Translations under genes and position numbers: made by a program
Assembly (NCBI GenBank): GCA_029448655.1
Contig: JACCLO010000006.1
Location: forward strand, 2,232,001-2,296,000
DNA length: 64,000 nt
Source: Wolfiporia cocos
Lineage: Eukaryota; Basidiomycota; Agaricomycetes; Polyporales; Phaeolaceae
Direction of reading: 5' to 3'
Notes under the pieces: generated by a model
Told to the model about the DNA's origin: nothing
The model's database searches: none
Seen by the model: only the letters and a program-made list of their open reading frames with translations
Shown here: positions 23,040 to 35,965 of the stretch, one piece after another
Layout: the number at the start of each line of letters is the position of its first letter
Numbering within the stretch: the first letter of the stretch is position 1

Positions 23040-23986
23040 ATGCCCGTGGCTACCACAGCAGAGCACAACGGCGCTTCCCAGAATGCTGACGATGCGCCTC
23101 TGGATTGGACTGGCGAAGGAATGTATGTCGCGACTTGCGTGTTAGTTCACATAGTCCAAATGATAAAGGTGTATAGGTTTAATCTCTACCTCTATGAGGC
23201 CCTCTGCAAACGCAAACTGTACAAGTCTGCTGAGGCTTTCCGCCTAGAGGCGGGGATAAATCCAGCAGTTGCGCCACCTATCAGATCGAAGGAAGGCCTA
23301 TTGTTTGAGTGCGTCGTCACCCGCGAAAGCCTACGTTTGGCTAGAATGTTGCACTATAGATATTTTGCCGTGCTCATGACGTATATGGAGGCAACCCCCA
23401 AAGTCACAACAGGGTCTCAGCCTGAGGTACGTCACAGCGACTTGGCGTATCGTCAATTACCCGATTAAGAATATTGTCCAGTCTCCGCCATCGCAGAAAG
23501 GCAAGGTAAAGGCAGAGCCGGGAATGTCACCCATATTTAAAAGTGCTGGGCGAGGAACAACCCTTCCGAGTAGCGTCGCCGCAGTATCCAACAGAGGAGA
23601 TATAGCCTCTGGACTACCAGATATACTCTCGGAGCATGCTCTCTGGCGGTTCGAGCCGAACAATGTGGCTGAGGATGCGTTGTCGCCGCGGACCTGGACT
23701 GTGGTGAGCATGCAATGACCGCAGATATGGCATTTGTAAAGAACTTACCAACTGCGCCGCATAGCGTGCCCCGTCTCAGGAGATTGAGGCACAGCAAAAT
23801 GAGGCGATGTTCCAACAATTATTTGGGGACCTCATCGACATTAATCGCGCTTCACCTATGACTGGAGTAGAGACGATGTCTGGCGGACTGCCACCGTTGC
23901 ACCAGCCCTCTGAATCTCTACGAAATGACCTCAAGCTCGAGTCAACCAAGGCTGTTCCCACAAGAAAGCTCCTTCCTTCCTTCTGA
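23040..23986 (+). CDS. LisH-motif protein of unknown role
   Basis: Proposed exons: 23040-23122, 23177-23426, 23482 onward and a last exon ending TGA at 23,984-23,986. After about 28 polar residues comes FNLYLYEALCKRKLYKSAEA with AGINPAVAPPIRSKEGLLFE, the LisH pattern seen at the N-terminus of fungal Flo8/SSDP-type regulators, where it mediates dimerisation. The rest is low in structure: Ser/Pro-rich and a Gln/Glu segment (SQEIEAQQNEAMFQQLFGDL). The usual tryptophans after LLFE are not seen; either a small intron was missed near 23,310-23,355 or the motif is degenerate. Regulatory function is inferred from the family only. Confidence 0.6.
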
Positions 23987-24147
23987 CCAAGAAATGTTGA
24001 ACATGTTTGGACTCTAACCGGAAATGGAGCAAGACGCCATGATGCCAGTACCATCTTGATTTACCTATGTATGAGTGGTAAATTGCCATGGCCTGCATCG
24101 CTCCAATTGCAGCCCTGATAGCATCATATCTTCGAGAATGATTATCG

Positions 24148-25208
24148 TCATGCCACTATTACACCTTTGCGCATAGTGTCGCGTTGGTACCGGTATCGCA
24201 GGGGGTCGTCTTTATACACCGGCCAGCTTCCCCCGTATCCCATAGCGTACCCCGCTGCTTTCGAGCCCCACTCCCGTAGTGGTCGCCAGAAAGCGGGCGG
24301 GGGCCTCTCGTGAGCCTTGCGAGAATTTCGCCGCCGCTTCTTCTTGGTGAGAGCCGACGCTCGGCTGTTATTTGAAGGGGATGGTGCCATATCGATGATG
24401 GGGCACTGGATATCGGCAATGGACAGATAATGTGGGGACGGTACAGTGTGCGGGGGGCACTTTGCGAATGTTGGTGGTTCAGGTGGAGGCTTCGCTAGTT
24501 CGGCAATGAGTAGTGGGGGGTATGGTGTAGGTAAGTCCGCCTGAACGCGTATGAGATTTCTTTCATCCCGTTTGCTAGGCTAATGCAAATTCAATAAGGC
24601 GAGCCAGTGGGTTGAATCCACGTACAGGGTATGATTTCTTCGATTCGTTGATTAGCCATTCGAAGTCTACCGCAACTTCCTGTGCTTGATTTTGACGACG
24701 GCGCGCTTCTTCCGTGCTATCCTCGCACTCCGGCTCCTTGGCACTATCACGCGAACTAAGTATATGCTTTCGCAAATATGCTAGATGGCACACATTATAG
24801 CTGGTGGAGGCTTCGCTTCAATATTAACAGCCTTTGGTGGCAATTTATTGGATACAAGGCGGAAAGCTGGAAATCGGTTAGAATGAACTTCATGAACAAT
24901 CGCAGCTATTTGGACGGACGTATTGATTCTGGCAAAGACGGCTCTTGGGTAGTATCATTGCTCTCGGCTCTTCTTCGCTTTTTTGTGCGAGAGCTCTCCT
25001 CTGATTCGTCCGTGCTGTTCATGTCCGTGTAGACCTCGCCAAGCGACCGCTTGAGCAGCTGCTCAAGTTCCGAAAGCATTCCGTCTTTGTCCACATTGCG
25101 CGCGTTGTGCTGGCCCGAGTCGTCGTCGTCGTCAGCATACAGAGATGCACGAGTAACCGGCTGCGCAAGATCTTTCAGACCATGGGGATTCGAAAAACGC
25201 GGAAGCAT
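24148..25208 (-). CDS. Uncharacterised proline-rich, nuclear-looking protein
   Basis: Four exons on the minus strand fit together in frame: one from ATG 25,208 with MLPRFSNPHGLKDLAQPV, a run of five Asp and SRTKKRRRAES (a nuclear-signal-like cluster); a short one with LVSNKLPPKAVNIEAKPPPA; one with EPECEDSTEEARRRQNQAQE and VDFEWLINESKKSYP; and a last one with DLPTPYPPLLIAELAKPPPE and ALTKKKRRRNSRKAHERPPP, ending at 24,148 after YRYQRDTMRKGVIVA. Splice sites are GT-AG. The strong P/K patches and the alternation of open blocks with good splice signals argue for a real gene. I do not recognise the family. It is transcribed towards the LisH gene and away from the RRM gene. Confidence 0.5.
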
Positions 25209-25378
25209 AGTCGAGCGGAGATTAAGCTGAAGCGCTCATCGAGTGGCTTTGTTTGATCTGAAGCCTTTGACAAATAAACACACGTGGTGGCGTATATCCC
25301 AAAATTTGTTCCCGATTTGGACGTGATCGTGCTACTCATTCTCACTCTGCCCTCACGTCCTCTGGGCCGCGTACACTC

Positions 25379-27624
25379 ATGGCGCGCACCGCACAGTCAG
25401 AAGTGACGACCCAGTTCAAGAAGAAAAAGTCTCAAGGCTCCCTGGCCGCCCCTGCGCTTGAACCGGTCGCAGAAGCCGCGCTCGAGGAGGATCAAGGCTC
25501 ACAGTCGAAAGCCACTAAAAAGCCTCGGAGATCAAAGGGTGGGAGGAGGGCTGATGAAGCACCCGTAGCGTCGAAAAGCGCCGCTCCAGCCCCGAAGTCG
25601 AAGGCCAAAGAAAAGGCCGCTGAGCCCGCGAAGAGTGTAGAGCCCCCGCAGGATACCCAGGTCGGCGCGGAGGGGACGAAGCCGCGGAAGCGGAAGCGAG
25701 AGCAGGTCGCGAGCGAGGCTGCTGCGTCACAGGCGGCCCCGGCTCAGCAAACCGGGTCTACGTCTACGAAGAAGGAATCTGCCCCCGAGGAGGCTCAAGC
25801 AGATGTGAAGGGAAAAAAGAAGCGGAATTCGAAGGCGGGTGCGGAGGTCGTGTCAGAGGCAAAAGCAGCAGAGGTAGTGCAGCAGGCTGCAGAGGAGAGC
25901 GCGACAGAGACCTCGCCGAAGAAGAACAAGCGGAGAAAGACGCAGAATGCCTCCGCTGCAGGGCCCAATGCGCCTCCTGCGCCCATCGCCGCTCCTGTAC
26001 TCGAAAAGCCGAAGGCTGCAGAGCCATCAAAGGCGGTGGCAGCGGAGTCAACGAAGGAGGGAGACAAGAGCCGGAGGAAGAAGCAAGTCAACGCCGAGAG
26101 CGAGAAGGCACAGCCCACCGCTGTTGCGACCGATATATCTGCTCAGGAAAAGCCGAAGGTTGCAGTGCCGCCGAGGGCAGTAGCGGAGGAGCCAGCGACG
26201 GGGGAAGGCAAGAAGCGAAAGAGGAAACGAGCTAACGTTGAGAGCGAGAAGGACCAGCCCGTCGTTGCTGCTGCGACGGACGCACCTGCGGAGCAGGAGG
26301 CTGCACCCTCCGCAACAGATTCACAACCCCCTAAGAAGAAGGCGCGCAAGTCAGTGGTGGAGAAGCAGGAGGCTGTTAAGATTGCTAAGGCGCCAGGGCC
26401 GGTTTCAGTGGCGAAGGCGGAGCCCACCAAGGCCGCGAAGGCCAAAGAAGATACCCTAAAAACCTCTGAAGCTTCGGTGTCGGCGACAAAGGCGGAGCCC
26501 ACCAAGGCTACTGGGACGCAACAGGACGCTCCCGATTCCGCTGACGCGCCTGTGCCCGCACCAAAGTCGAAGCCTACTAAGGCCGCTAAGGCTAAACAGG
26601 ATGCTCCCAAGTTGACCAGCATCTCTGCTCCGAAGTCGAAGGCAAAGGGAAGGTCGAAGCGAAAGGAGCCGTCGCCCGAGCCTGAACTGTCGCAGTCCGA
26701 TAAAGATGAAGCATCGGAGGCAGCAGAGGCGGCGGACAGCGACGCGGAGGAGGATGTCAATCTCTACGGATTCTCTACAGATGATGATGACTCTTCCGAC
26801 GACGACATGGAGGTCAACGCGACAGAGTTCGACACTACCAAGCTGCCTACCATCGCAAAAGACGACGCGATCGTGAAAAAGAAGCTGGAGAAGGCTAAAC
26901 GCCAACCGGTACGCTTTCCCCTGCAGTCTGAGTCGACCTTCAGTTCATTTGCTAATGCGCACAACACAGACTGGGGACCGCGGTGTAATCTACCTCGGAC
27001 GGATACCGCACGGGTTCTACGAGGATCAGATGCGCTCATACTTCTCGCAGTTCGGCAACGTCACCCGCCTGCGTCTCTCGCGCAACAAAAAGGTATACTA
27101 CTCCTCTCCTCCTTCTCTACTTCGTCTCACTCGACATCACCAGACCGGCCGCTCGAAGCACTACGCCTTCATCGAGTTCGACTCCGCGTCCGTCGCGCAG
27201 ATCGTCGCGGAGACGATGGACAACTACTTACTCATGGGGCACATCCTCCAGTGCAAGGTCATCCCAAAGGACAAGGTGCACCCCAAGCTCTGGGTTGGTG
27301 CGAACAGGAAATGGCGCGCCGTTCCCCAGGACCGCATTGCGCGTGTGCAGCATAACAAGGTACGACCCTTACCTTCTCGTGCTCCCTTGTGCCGCGTCCG
27401 GGACACTTACATTTGAATGCAGAAGCGGACGCCGGAGGAGCAGAAGAAGGCAGAGGGCCGGTTGATGCGGAGGCAGAAGTTGAGAAAGCGCAAGCTGCAG
27501 CAGGCTGGCTTTGATTACAGCTTTGATGACGTCGCATACGTGAGTTGGATATGCGTCCTCGCCGTTCGCACCGCTCATAATACATGTCTGGCAGAAAAAG
27601 AATGCGACCCCCACCGAGGCGTAA
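25379..27624 (+). CDS. Nucleolar RRM protein, NIFK/Nop15 family
   Basis: Exon 1 (25,379 to about 26,908) encodes about 500 residues of Lys/Ala/Glu/Pro low-complexity sequence with many KKRK/KRKR patches and an acidic stretch (EEDVNLYGFSTDDDDSSDDD). The next exons carry the RRM: GVIYLGRIPHGFYEDQMRSY is RNP2 and onward, and SKHYAFIEFDSASVAQI is RNP1. Downstream is the family-specific block LLMGHILQCKVIPKDKVHPK and a basic RRQKLRKRKLQQAGFDY. The final exon adds KKNATPTEA before TAA at 27,622-27,624. Nop15 and NIFK act in the nucleolus in 60S subunit assembly (ITS2 processing). The N-terminal extension is unusually long for Nop15 and resembles nucleolar tails. Confidence 0.85.
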
Positions 27625-28627
27625 CCTTACTCACGCGACGTCTTGTTTCTGTGGAACATAGTGCTATAGTCTAGTTATCCGTCTCCTCGTCATATTCACA
27701 TGGGATGTATCTCGAATTCGGCGAATTTGTTGACCTATCTGGCACCGTATACCGTATGCGTGCGCTATATCAGGCTGAATCTGCCTTTGACCCACTGCTC
27801 AATGTGGAGTGTTTCGATTCGATCCATTATGTATCATCCTGCATCTCAATTATCGGCACTCCGCTGCTGTCAAATCACCTTGTCAGGTACGCCTGCGGCG
27901 TTGTGAACGTTGCCGCGTAACCGTGACGTTCGAACGTGCTCGGATTCAGGTACGGGATTCGGAGTACATACATAGCTCATGACTGGCTTCAGGCACAGGG
28001 GTTACTCCAATTCCAATTTCAGCTGTATCCGTGCCTCCCTTGATCGGCAGATCACACTACTTGGTCTTGCAGGATGTCACCCGGTTACTGATAAACATAA
28101 CTGGCTGGCTACTGATATATATCTGCCAAAGATGAAAACTTGAGAGACCAACGATTTCAACCTTAAACAATGCTTCTCATGTACAGTGTGATCGGTGTCC
28201 AGGCCATCGCCCCCGTTGGGGCCCCGGCCTTGGGTTCCGCCCCGTGCCACACCCTAGTTCGCCACGATCTGCCACATACGGCTGATCGTTTGGAATCTGT
28301 CATCAGTACTAGTGTAGCGTTGCCAAATATTGTCGCATATTGTGCAGTGCTGCAAAGGTGTTCTTGAATGCGGCGTCGTTGCCAATATTTGCATTAACAA
28401 GAACAATTGATTTGCATGCCACTGGTGCCAATGTTATCCCCATTTCTTTGATGTAAACCTACTTTTTTTTTCTTCCATCAACAAAGCTAAAAGAACACAT
28501 AAGCCGCTTTTGCTCATAGAACCCTATGTATAACTTATTAACGTTTAAGAACGGTCACGGAAGGACTGGAATCACGAAATCTAGATGATGGTGATAAAAC
28601 GAGTGACATCTGGATCAGTCAGTAGTA
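27625..28627. other. Intergenic region, convergent gene ends
   Basis: One kilobase between the ends of the RRM gene (plus) and a phosphate transporter gene (minus). No coding pattern. It includes an A/T-rich stretch with a T-run near 28,460. Confidence 0.4.
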
Positions 28628-31018
28628 CTAGGGAAACATGGAAGGGTCCGACATCCGCTCAAGAACTTTGCTGGCAGCGGGCTCTTTAATTTGCTCAAGT
28701 GACGAGAGCTTTATCCTGGTCATGGGGTATAAATCTTGGACGGGCAAACGGGGAGTTGCAATAAGGTGCCGGGATGAACGGTCTGTCGGGCGATCCGCAA
28801 GAGAAAATAAGAACATTGACTGAAAGTTGGCCGCAGGAGTTTGTACGATGCTCACCAAGCACACCAAGGAATCTATCTTGCGGCTCGTTAGAGAGCACTT
28901 CCAGCGTCTTCTGATTTGTTTCTGGTATCAACATGGTGGACACCACTCCAGTGAGCATGAAAAAGCCGAATATTTGTAATCTGCGCGATCCGTTAGGATC
29001 TGCTGGTGATTGAACGGAAATACGCCACCGACATGTGGCCAATGAACGCATTGGTGCCACCAACGTCTTTGAGCCACTGGAAGACCACCTGCGCGACGAC
29101 TGCGCCTATCTTTCCGCTTGCGGCGGAAATTCCATGCGCTGTTGACCGATAGCGCGTAGGGAAGGCTTCACCAGGCACGATAAATGTAGTTGTATTGGGT
29201 CCAAAGTTCTGGAAGAAATTGGCCAGGCAGTAGAGGGAGACAAATACTGCGTGACCTTTCATGGTTGAGACCATTTTGTTGTATGCGAATCCTGAGGTTC
29301 GCTCGTTAAGCGCACGCGGTTATTACCATCTAGCTACGCACCCATCCCAACTAATAGGGCAGTGAGCATGGCGAATCCCATCATCTGTATGCTTTTCCTG
29401 CCCCAACGGTCAATGACGAGGAACGTCGCCCAATATCCTGGTATGAACCCTGCAAGAGACAGAATCAAGTTTCCCACAGAAGCATTCTTCAGGTTTTCAT
29501 ATGCTGAGTTTACTTGCGGATAGTCTACAGAAGTCCCGAATCCAATAGCATTGAGTATCGTGGACGAGTTCAGACCCAGCCCGTAGAATGCAATCTACGC
29601 CACAGTTCTTTGATCAATTCTAGCGAGCTCAACCAGTGAGGGAGGCGGCTCACATCCAGGGCGAACCACGAATAGGACGTCCCGAGAAGCACCTTCAGGT
29701 TTTGCCACCTTGAGAAGTACGCACAAAAGTCGCTTTGGGTAGCATTCTGCGCGGTGACGCGGCGGTTCACCGCGTCCCGATCCACAACGTAGTCTCCGTT
29801 GGTCATGAGGGCGTCTACACTCAGCGCTGCTTTCCTGACATTGTGCTCGATGTCGATGGTGAATCGAGGCGTCTCCGGGATCGTCAGCCGAAAGTAAAGA
29901 GCGACCACGGCCGGTATGCACCCGAGCCCGACGATGATGCGCCACATCTGGTCCGTAGCCTTTAGAAATCGGGCCTGGTCACCAAGAAGCACATCCCGGT
30001 ACGAGCGGACGACGACGCAAGATATAGCGGTGGCGGCTGGACCGTCATTATTCTTACAGCACGCCCGATAGGCTGACGGGGGGACTCACCGAGCTGGCCC
30101 CAGCCCTGATTCGCGAAGACTGCGGTCATCACCCGGCCACGGATATGCGTCGACGAGAATTCTGACGAAATCACAGCGCTGAGCGGATAATCCCCGCCGA
30201 TGCCTATGCCCATCTGTGGTGCCAATGCGCGGCTCAGCGTCACCCGGGGCACGGAGGACGGGCAGCAAGTTGGCGCGTACGAATAGTCTCCATGCGGTCA
30301 GCGTCCCCACGAAGCTGATGGCTGACGCGGGGCATGTCATGGTCTGGCCGAACGTGCCGATAATGATGATGATGAGCTCCAGTCCGTCTAGTGTCCGGTA
30401 AGTGCTCAGCAGTGCGTACGCTCGGTTTGGTATTCTTAGATACTAATAGTTATCCTCACATATTCGTTTGCGGCCGAACCGGTCGCCCAGCCAGCCAAAG
30501 AGCAACTGGCCTATGATTATGCCCACTGGGGTTGCTACCTTTACCGCTAGCTCCTGCATAGCGCTTAGTGCACGTCCTGCAGAGGCAGGTTCACCCTCGT
30601 CTGTGCCAATGTCAGCCATGTCGATACTCGTTGGAGCTCATATACGAACCCGCCCCGTAGCAGTATCCGAGCATAGCCGCCACGATGTTAATGGAGAATA
30701 TATCATATCTGCAAAGGGTCAATATGCGACTGAGCTGCAGCCCCCAGCACCTACGCATCAGCAAAGAACCCGACGCCGGACACAAATGCGACCCTGAGGT
30801 GGAACCACCTGGAGTACGTCGCGGGCATCAGCGATGATCAACGGGACGGCTCAATCGATGACGCACGAGAACCGAGCATTGTCGATTTCCGCGAGGAGGG
30901 CCTGGCGCTGCTTGTTCACGCTGTATACGACGTCGGCCGCGGGGCGGGGCACGGCGAAGCTGCGGAAGCCGTGCCCCGGCGTCTCGTGGATCAGCGTCAC
31001 CTTTGATGCGGCCGCCAT
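28628..31018 (-). CDS. PHO84-like inorganic phosphate:H+ symporter, copy 1
   Basis: Multi-exon major facilitator gene on the minus strand. From ATG 31,018 it reads [18 protein letters not shown], then [33 protein letters not shown] (first membrane helix with the conserved Asp), and the phosphate-transporter signature [20 protein letters not shown] followed by [18 protein letters not shown]. Later come [37 protein letters not shown], and [20 protein letters not shown] with [15 protein letters not shown]. The last exon, spliced at about 28,730, encodes [20 protein letters not shown] and stops at 28,628. About twelve helices are expected in the plasma membrane. In known fungi PHO84 is induced by phosphate limitation. 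It diverges from a second copy on the plus strand. Confidence 0.85.
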
Positions 31019-33782
31019 GTGGACTGTGGGCGAAGGCGCAGGCCGCGGTGCATGCGCGGGACCGCCGGCTGTACAGCACGCTCAAGTATCTGGAAGCGGA
31101 AGCGTGCCGCGCGCGGGGGCACTTTATACTACGACGAATGGGGTTAGCCATCGGTGGCGCAGGTAGTGGGATGCGACGCGGTGATTACCAGCGTGCCTAG
31201 CGGGCTGACGGCGCCTCCCGCGGCTGCGTTCGGATTTACATAATATGTCGAGGTTGCGGAAATGCAAAGTGATAGATGGCGCGCCGCCAGGCTGGGTAGC
31301 CTGGACGACAGCTGTGCACTGCGGGAATGCGCACATAAGGGGACTGCACTCTGGGGGAGCCGGCGTCGTTGAGATGCCTGCGCACCTGGAGCCGAAAGTG
31401 AGGTAAACCCAATTCGACATTTCCCAGGACACCAGATAAGAACCCAGAGCTGTCTCACAGTGGTCGCAGTCTACAGAAGCCTCGCACCGTCCGCAATGAT
31501 CAGCAGTTCCGCTTCCTGTACCGTCGACGCGGCAGGGTCCGAATACGAGATGGAGCGCTACGCTCAGCCATATCTGGCGCCCGGTGGCCGCAGGGAAGCA
31601 TCGGGGCTGGTTGCACGGATCCTTGAGCTTGGATGCTGTCGAGAAGTCCTCGGATTGAGTACAAGAGTGTCCAGTTTGAGTCACCTTCCTTCTGGTGAAC
31701 TGAACCGAGGATGTGCGCAGAGCTGATCCACCTTACTATGGCTCGCAATTCAGCTGAGCCTGATCACATTGCATTAGGCTCCGTTCTAAGTAAAGCGGAG
31801 CTGCACTACAAATGCCGCGAAGTGTACCCCAAAGTAGGAAACTGACCTTGGGGAATGCATTCCAGCGCCTCTCTGCGAACGGATCACTTGGTGTTCTGAT
31901 TCGTCAATTACATAACTTGCGTAGAGCTGCATAACTCACCGAGTGACGAGAAGCAGGGCAGAGGCACGGATGTCGAGTATCAACAAATGTTGATATCTAT
32001 GGGAGGACTGCAGCGATGTCCAACAGAAAGGGCGCGAAGCCTTACAAAGCGCAGACAAACGTGCACTCTGGGATAAATTATGAACCGATCGTGAGTGTGT
32101 TCCTAGTCGTTCGATCTAAGACGCCCCCAGGAGATAATTTGACTGCTCGGACCTGGTGGAGAAACAGATGTCGTTGCCACGTTATGAACTCACGAGCTGA
32201 CAGGCAGATGCTGTTCTGATATGTCGAGGACGGGGCGACATATACCCACACCAGTGCATAAGTGTATCCTGGTAAGTGACAGCGTTATCAGACCCGATTT
32301 CGCTGTAACAAATGGTCGATGAAGAAGCTGTTCTACATTCTCCACACAAACCAGTATCAACCACCAGAAACGGCGGCCTTCCAGTCCATCTTCTGCAACA
32401 TAGACAAAGGGGTATCGTGAGAAGGCGGCGGGCGCGGAGGCTCGCAGAACTCACGCGATGCAAGATCAAACAGTGCCTCTAGGCTCTAAGTATCAGGCGG
32501 TGAAGCCAAGAATACCTCTCCATTTCTGAGCACGTTCGTACGCCATCCAATGCACTGTGGCTTTGTCTATCGTCCGACATACCTGGGCGAATAAGCTCTA
32601 TCTACGCTTGATATCACAGAGGAGCATGGCGGAACCAGTGTCTGCCAGTACACAGGAATGCGGTGGTGCCATTGGTGCTACCGTCATTAAAATGGTGTGA
32701 CGATGACCAACATCTGCAGGGATTGCGGAACCCTCCAGCGTGAGCGGGGCATGCAGTGTGCCACAGAGAGGTGCTGGAGGCCTGAAGGCTCTGGTGGGAC
32801 TCCTAGCGCCGCAGAACCAGCGCCAGTATCTTGGGCAGCACGCCACATGGCAGATGATTGAATGCAGAGACCGATGGGTCGCCGAGGGGCTCGTTCTCTT
32901 ACCCCTGAGCAGAAACAGAATCTCATAGATATCATGACTTCTGCGCAGTGTATCGCAGCTATCGCATGTGTGTACGGGCCAGATGCGACGATCAGCCTGC
33001 AAGGAGCGCACGAGGCACGGATCTATGAAGATGGACCAGAAGCCGAGATCCCTCATAATAGATAGAGTTGTGTCCGCCGGCATGCTTCGCGACTCTCACT
33101 GAAAATGGGGTACGTCAGCGAAGCCCACTCGCTAGTCAGCAATATATTCGTGAGAACACGCGACGTCCGCTTCTGAATTCGAGTGTCGACTCGAACCGAT
33201 ATACAGCTAGCTGATACCGGTGCCTCAAGCGCATTGGGTTCCGGCACGTAAGCACCTGTCAACGGAAGGACACCTTGACAGTGAGGCATTAATTATGGCT
33301 ATCTCCTCCCCGTGCATGCGCATGCTGCATCGTGGATATTTGGATGTGGCGGTGCGAGCCAAGGCGGGCACATAGTCCTCGTAGCCATGGCAGAGCAGCA
33401 CGCGCCGCATCAGCGCATTTTCAAGATCCGGAAACACAGAAAACTTAGCGTCCGCAGAGTGCCTCAAGATTGCTCAATCTTAGTGGGAACGTGCACGGGC
33501 GACATGCACCCCCTTCCAAAGCGGGACGGATGGCCAAACAAGTCGCCACACGATCGCGCGCGCTGATTGGTGGATTAGTACGAACGTGCAAGGGACACCC
33601 GCGCAGGGTGCTTAGACCACGGGCCTCCCCGCCCAAGTCCCACCATATTTCATCAGGGCGCGGCACACGATCTGCCGTGATGGAGGTCGATTTCGAGTTA
33701 AAAGAGGCGCACTGGTATCTAGCGCGCCCTCGTTCGCCGAGTCCCCTTCGCTCTTCGTTCCCCCGCCCCCAGCCGCCCCCAG
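31019..33782. other. Divergent intergenic region between the two phosphate transporters
   Basis: A 2.76-kb interval between two start codons, so it holds both promoters. I found no convincing gene; the open frames lack family pattern. A short stretch near 33,340-33,480 (QGGHIVLVA and RKHRKLSVRR) faintly recalls Copia-type RNase H and is discussed separately. Confidence 0.35.
31121..31128 (-). promoter_or_regulatory. Candidate TATA box of phosphate transporter copy 1
   Basis: Read on the minus strand this is TATAAAGT, about 105 bases before the ATG at 31,018. Motif only. Confidence 0.4.
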
Positions 33783-35965
33783 ATGGCCACACAAGTCGTG
33801 GACAGGGTATCCTCAACCAGCTCGGACCCGCAAAAGGGCGATCCGGCGACCAGCGCCACATATGCGCTCGACGAGAAACGGCGCGCGGCGCTGGCAGAGG
33901 TCGACAATGCCAAGTTCGGGTCAGTAACCTGAGCATACGTTGAGCCATTCCCCTCTCACAGCCCGTGAAATGCAGATGGTTTCACGTCAAGGTATCATTG
34001 GTAGCGGGTGTGGGTTTCTTCACCGATGCGTAAGTTACTAATCGTGTTCTCCTGTGTTTAAATCCCTCAATTCCCCCACCAGGTACGACATCTTTGCCAT
34101 CAACATCGCAGCAACGATGCTGGGATATGTTTATGGAACAGGTCGGTATAGTGTTGATTTTATATTCCATCAACAGTACTCTAACTCCGCGAGCAGGCGC
34201 GCCAGGATCGCAGGCACTCACCTCCAACGAGAGTCTTGGTGTTAAAGTAGCCACTCCTATCGGCAACATCTTTGGTCAATTCTTCTTCGGCTGGATGGCG
34301 GATCTTGTTGGCCGCAAGCGAATGTGTAAGTCTTGATCCGCTCTCAACTACTTATCAATTGACTGTCCGATCACAGATGGTGTCGAGCTCATGATCATCA
34401 TCATCTCTACCTTTGGACAAGCGGTCGCTGGCCAAGGCCATGCTGTCAACGTCCTCGGTGTCATCATTGTCTGGAGATTCTTGGTAGGTCCATTATCACC
34501 TCGATTGTGCATACAAGCTCATCCTGCGTCGCAGATGGGGGTGGGAATAGGAGGAGATTATCCCCTCAGTGCCGTCATCTCGTCCGAATTCGCCTCAGCG
34601 CGCAGCCGTGGCCGCCTCATGACCGCGGTCTTTGCTAACCAGGGCTGGGGTCAGCTCGGTACGTCCCACTCCGTCCCGTCCGCAGCGCACGCTCACTCGT
34701 CCCAGCGGGGGCCATCGTCGCCTACGTCATTGTCGCGGCGTACAAGGACACGCTCCTGAAGGACGACCCGGCGGTGCTGGGCTCGGTCGACTCGATGTGG
34801 CGCATCCTGATCGGGCTCGGCTGCGTGCCGGGCGCGATCGCGCTCTACTTCCGGCTCACGATCCCCGAGACGCCGCGGTTCACGATGGACGTCGAGCGCA
34901 ACGTGAAGCAGGCCGCGCAGGACGTCGACAACTTCCTCACCACCGGCTCGTACTACGTCGACCCCGACGCGGTCGTGCAGCGCGTGCAGGCGCCCAAGGC
35001 GACGCGCGCGGACTTTTTCGCGTACTACTCCAAGTGGGAGAACCTCCGCCTGCTGCTCGGCTGCGCGTGGTCCTGGTTCGCGCTCGACGTGCGTGTCCCC
35101 GTCTTTGCCCTTGCGTGTGCGGGCGTGTGTCGCTGACGCGCGGCAGATCGCGTTCTACGGCCTCGGCCTCAACTCGTCTATCATACTCGAGGCGATCGGG
35201 TTCGGCAGCCCGAGCAAGAGCCTGGTGGGCGCGGAGAAGGTGTACGTCAACCTGAAGAACATCTGCGTCGGAAACATCATCCTCTCCGTTGCGGGGCTCA
35301 TCCCGGGCTACTGGGTGTCCTTCCTGTTCATCGACTCGTGGGGCCGCAAGCCGATCCAGCTCATGGGCTTCATCGTGCTCACTATCCTCTTCGTCATCAT
35401 GGGTGAGTCCCCCTTCAGCCCGTCACGGGCGCTGACGCTGACGCGCCGCAGGCTTCGGGTACGACAAGCTCACGGCGACACCTGCGGCGACGAAGGCGTT
35501 CGTCTTCCTCTACTGCCTCGCGGACTTCTTCCAGAACTTCGGGCCGAACACGACGACGTTCATCGTGCCCGGCGAGGCGTTCCCGACGCGCTACCGCTCG
35601 ACGAGCCACGGCATCGCCGCGGCGAGCGGGAAGCTCGGCGCAGTCATCTCGCAGGTCGGCTTCGCGCGCCTCGCCAACATCGGCGGCACGAACCACTTCG
35701 TGAAGCACATGTCAGTCCCGCGCGAGCCTGCCCTCCCTGACGAGCTGCTGACGGTCGTTTGCTGCAGTCTGGAGATCCTCGCGCTGTTCATGCTCACCGG
35801 CGTGTTCTCGACGCTGCTCATCCAGGAGACGAAGCAGAAGACGCTGGAGGACCTCTCGAACGAGAAGCAGGAGGGATTTATCGAAGGTGTGTCGTATGCC
35901 TCTCCTGCCATGCCTGGCTCGCTCAATGTTTCTTGATGACAGGTGTTGCGCCCATTAATAGTTAG
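33783..35965 (+). CDS. PHO84-like inorganic phosphate:H+ symporter, copy 2
   Basis: ATG at 33,783 starts MATQVVDRVSSTSSDP; following exons give AALAEVDNAKFG, VSLVAGVGFFTDAYDIFAIN, VKVATPIGNIFGQFFFGWM with DLVGRKRM, and [20 protein letters not shown], the signature of the phosphate:H+ symporter family. The large GC-rich exon has [19 protein letters not shown], then [40 protein letters not shown] and [20 protein letters not shown]. The C-terminus reads LSNEKQEGFIE plus a last exon GVAPINS ending 35,965. Third-position GC is much higher than in copy 1, so the copies are old or under different selection. Both appear intact. Confidence 0.9.

Noticed and set aside
26143..26760. 205-codon minus-strand ORF inside the RRM gene
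   Set aside because: Antisense of the Lys/Ala/Glu low-complexity exon; composition only.
31124..31684. 186-codon minus-strand ORF upstream of phosphate transporter copy 1
   Set aside because: It overlaps the promoter with a TATA box, lacks a recognisable family and has no supporting splice structure.
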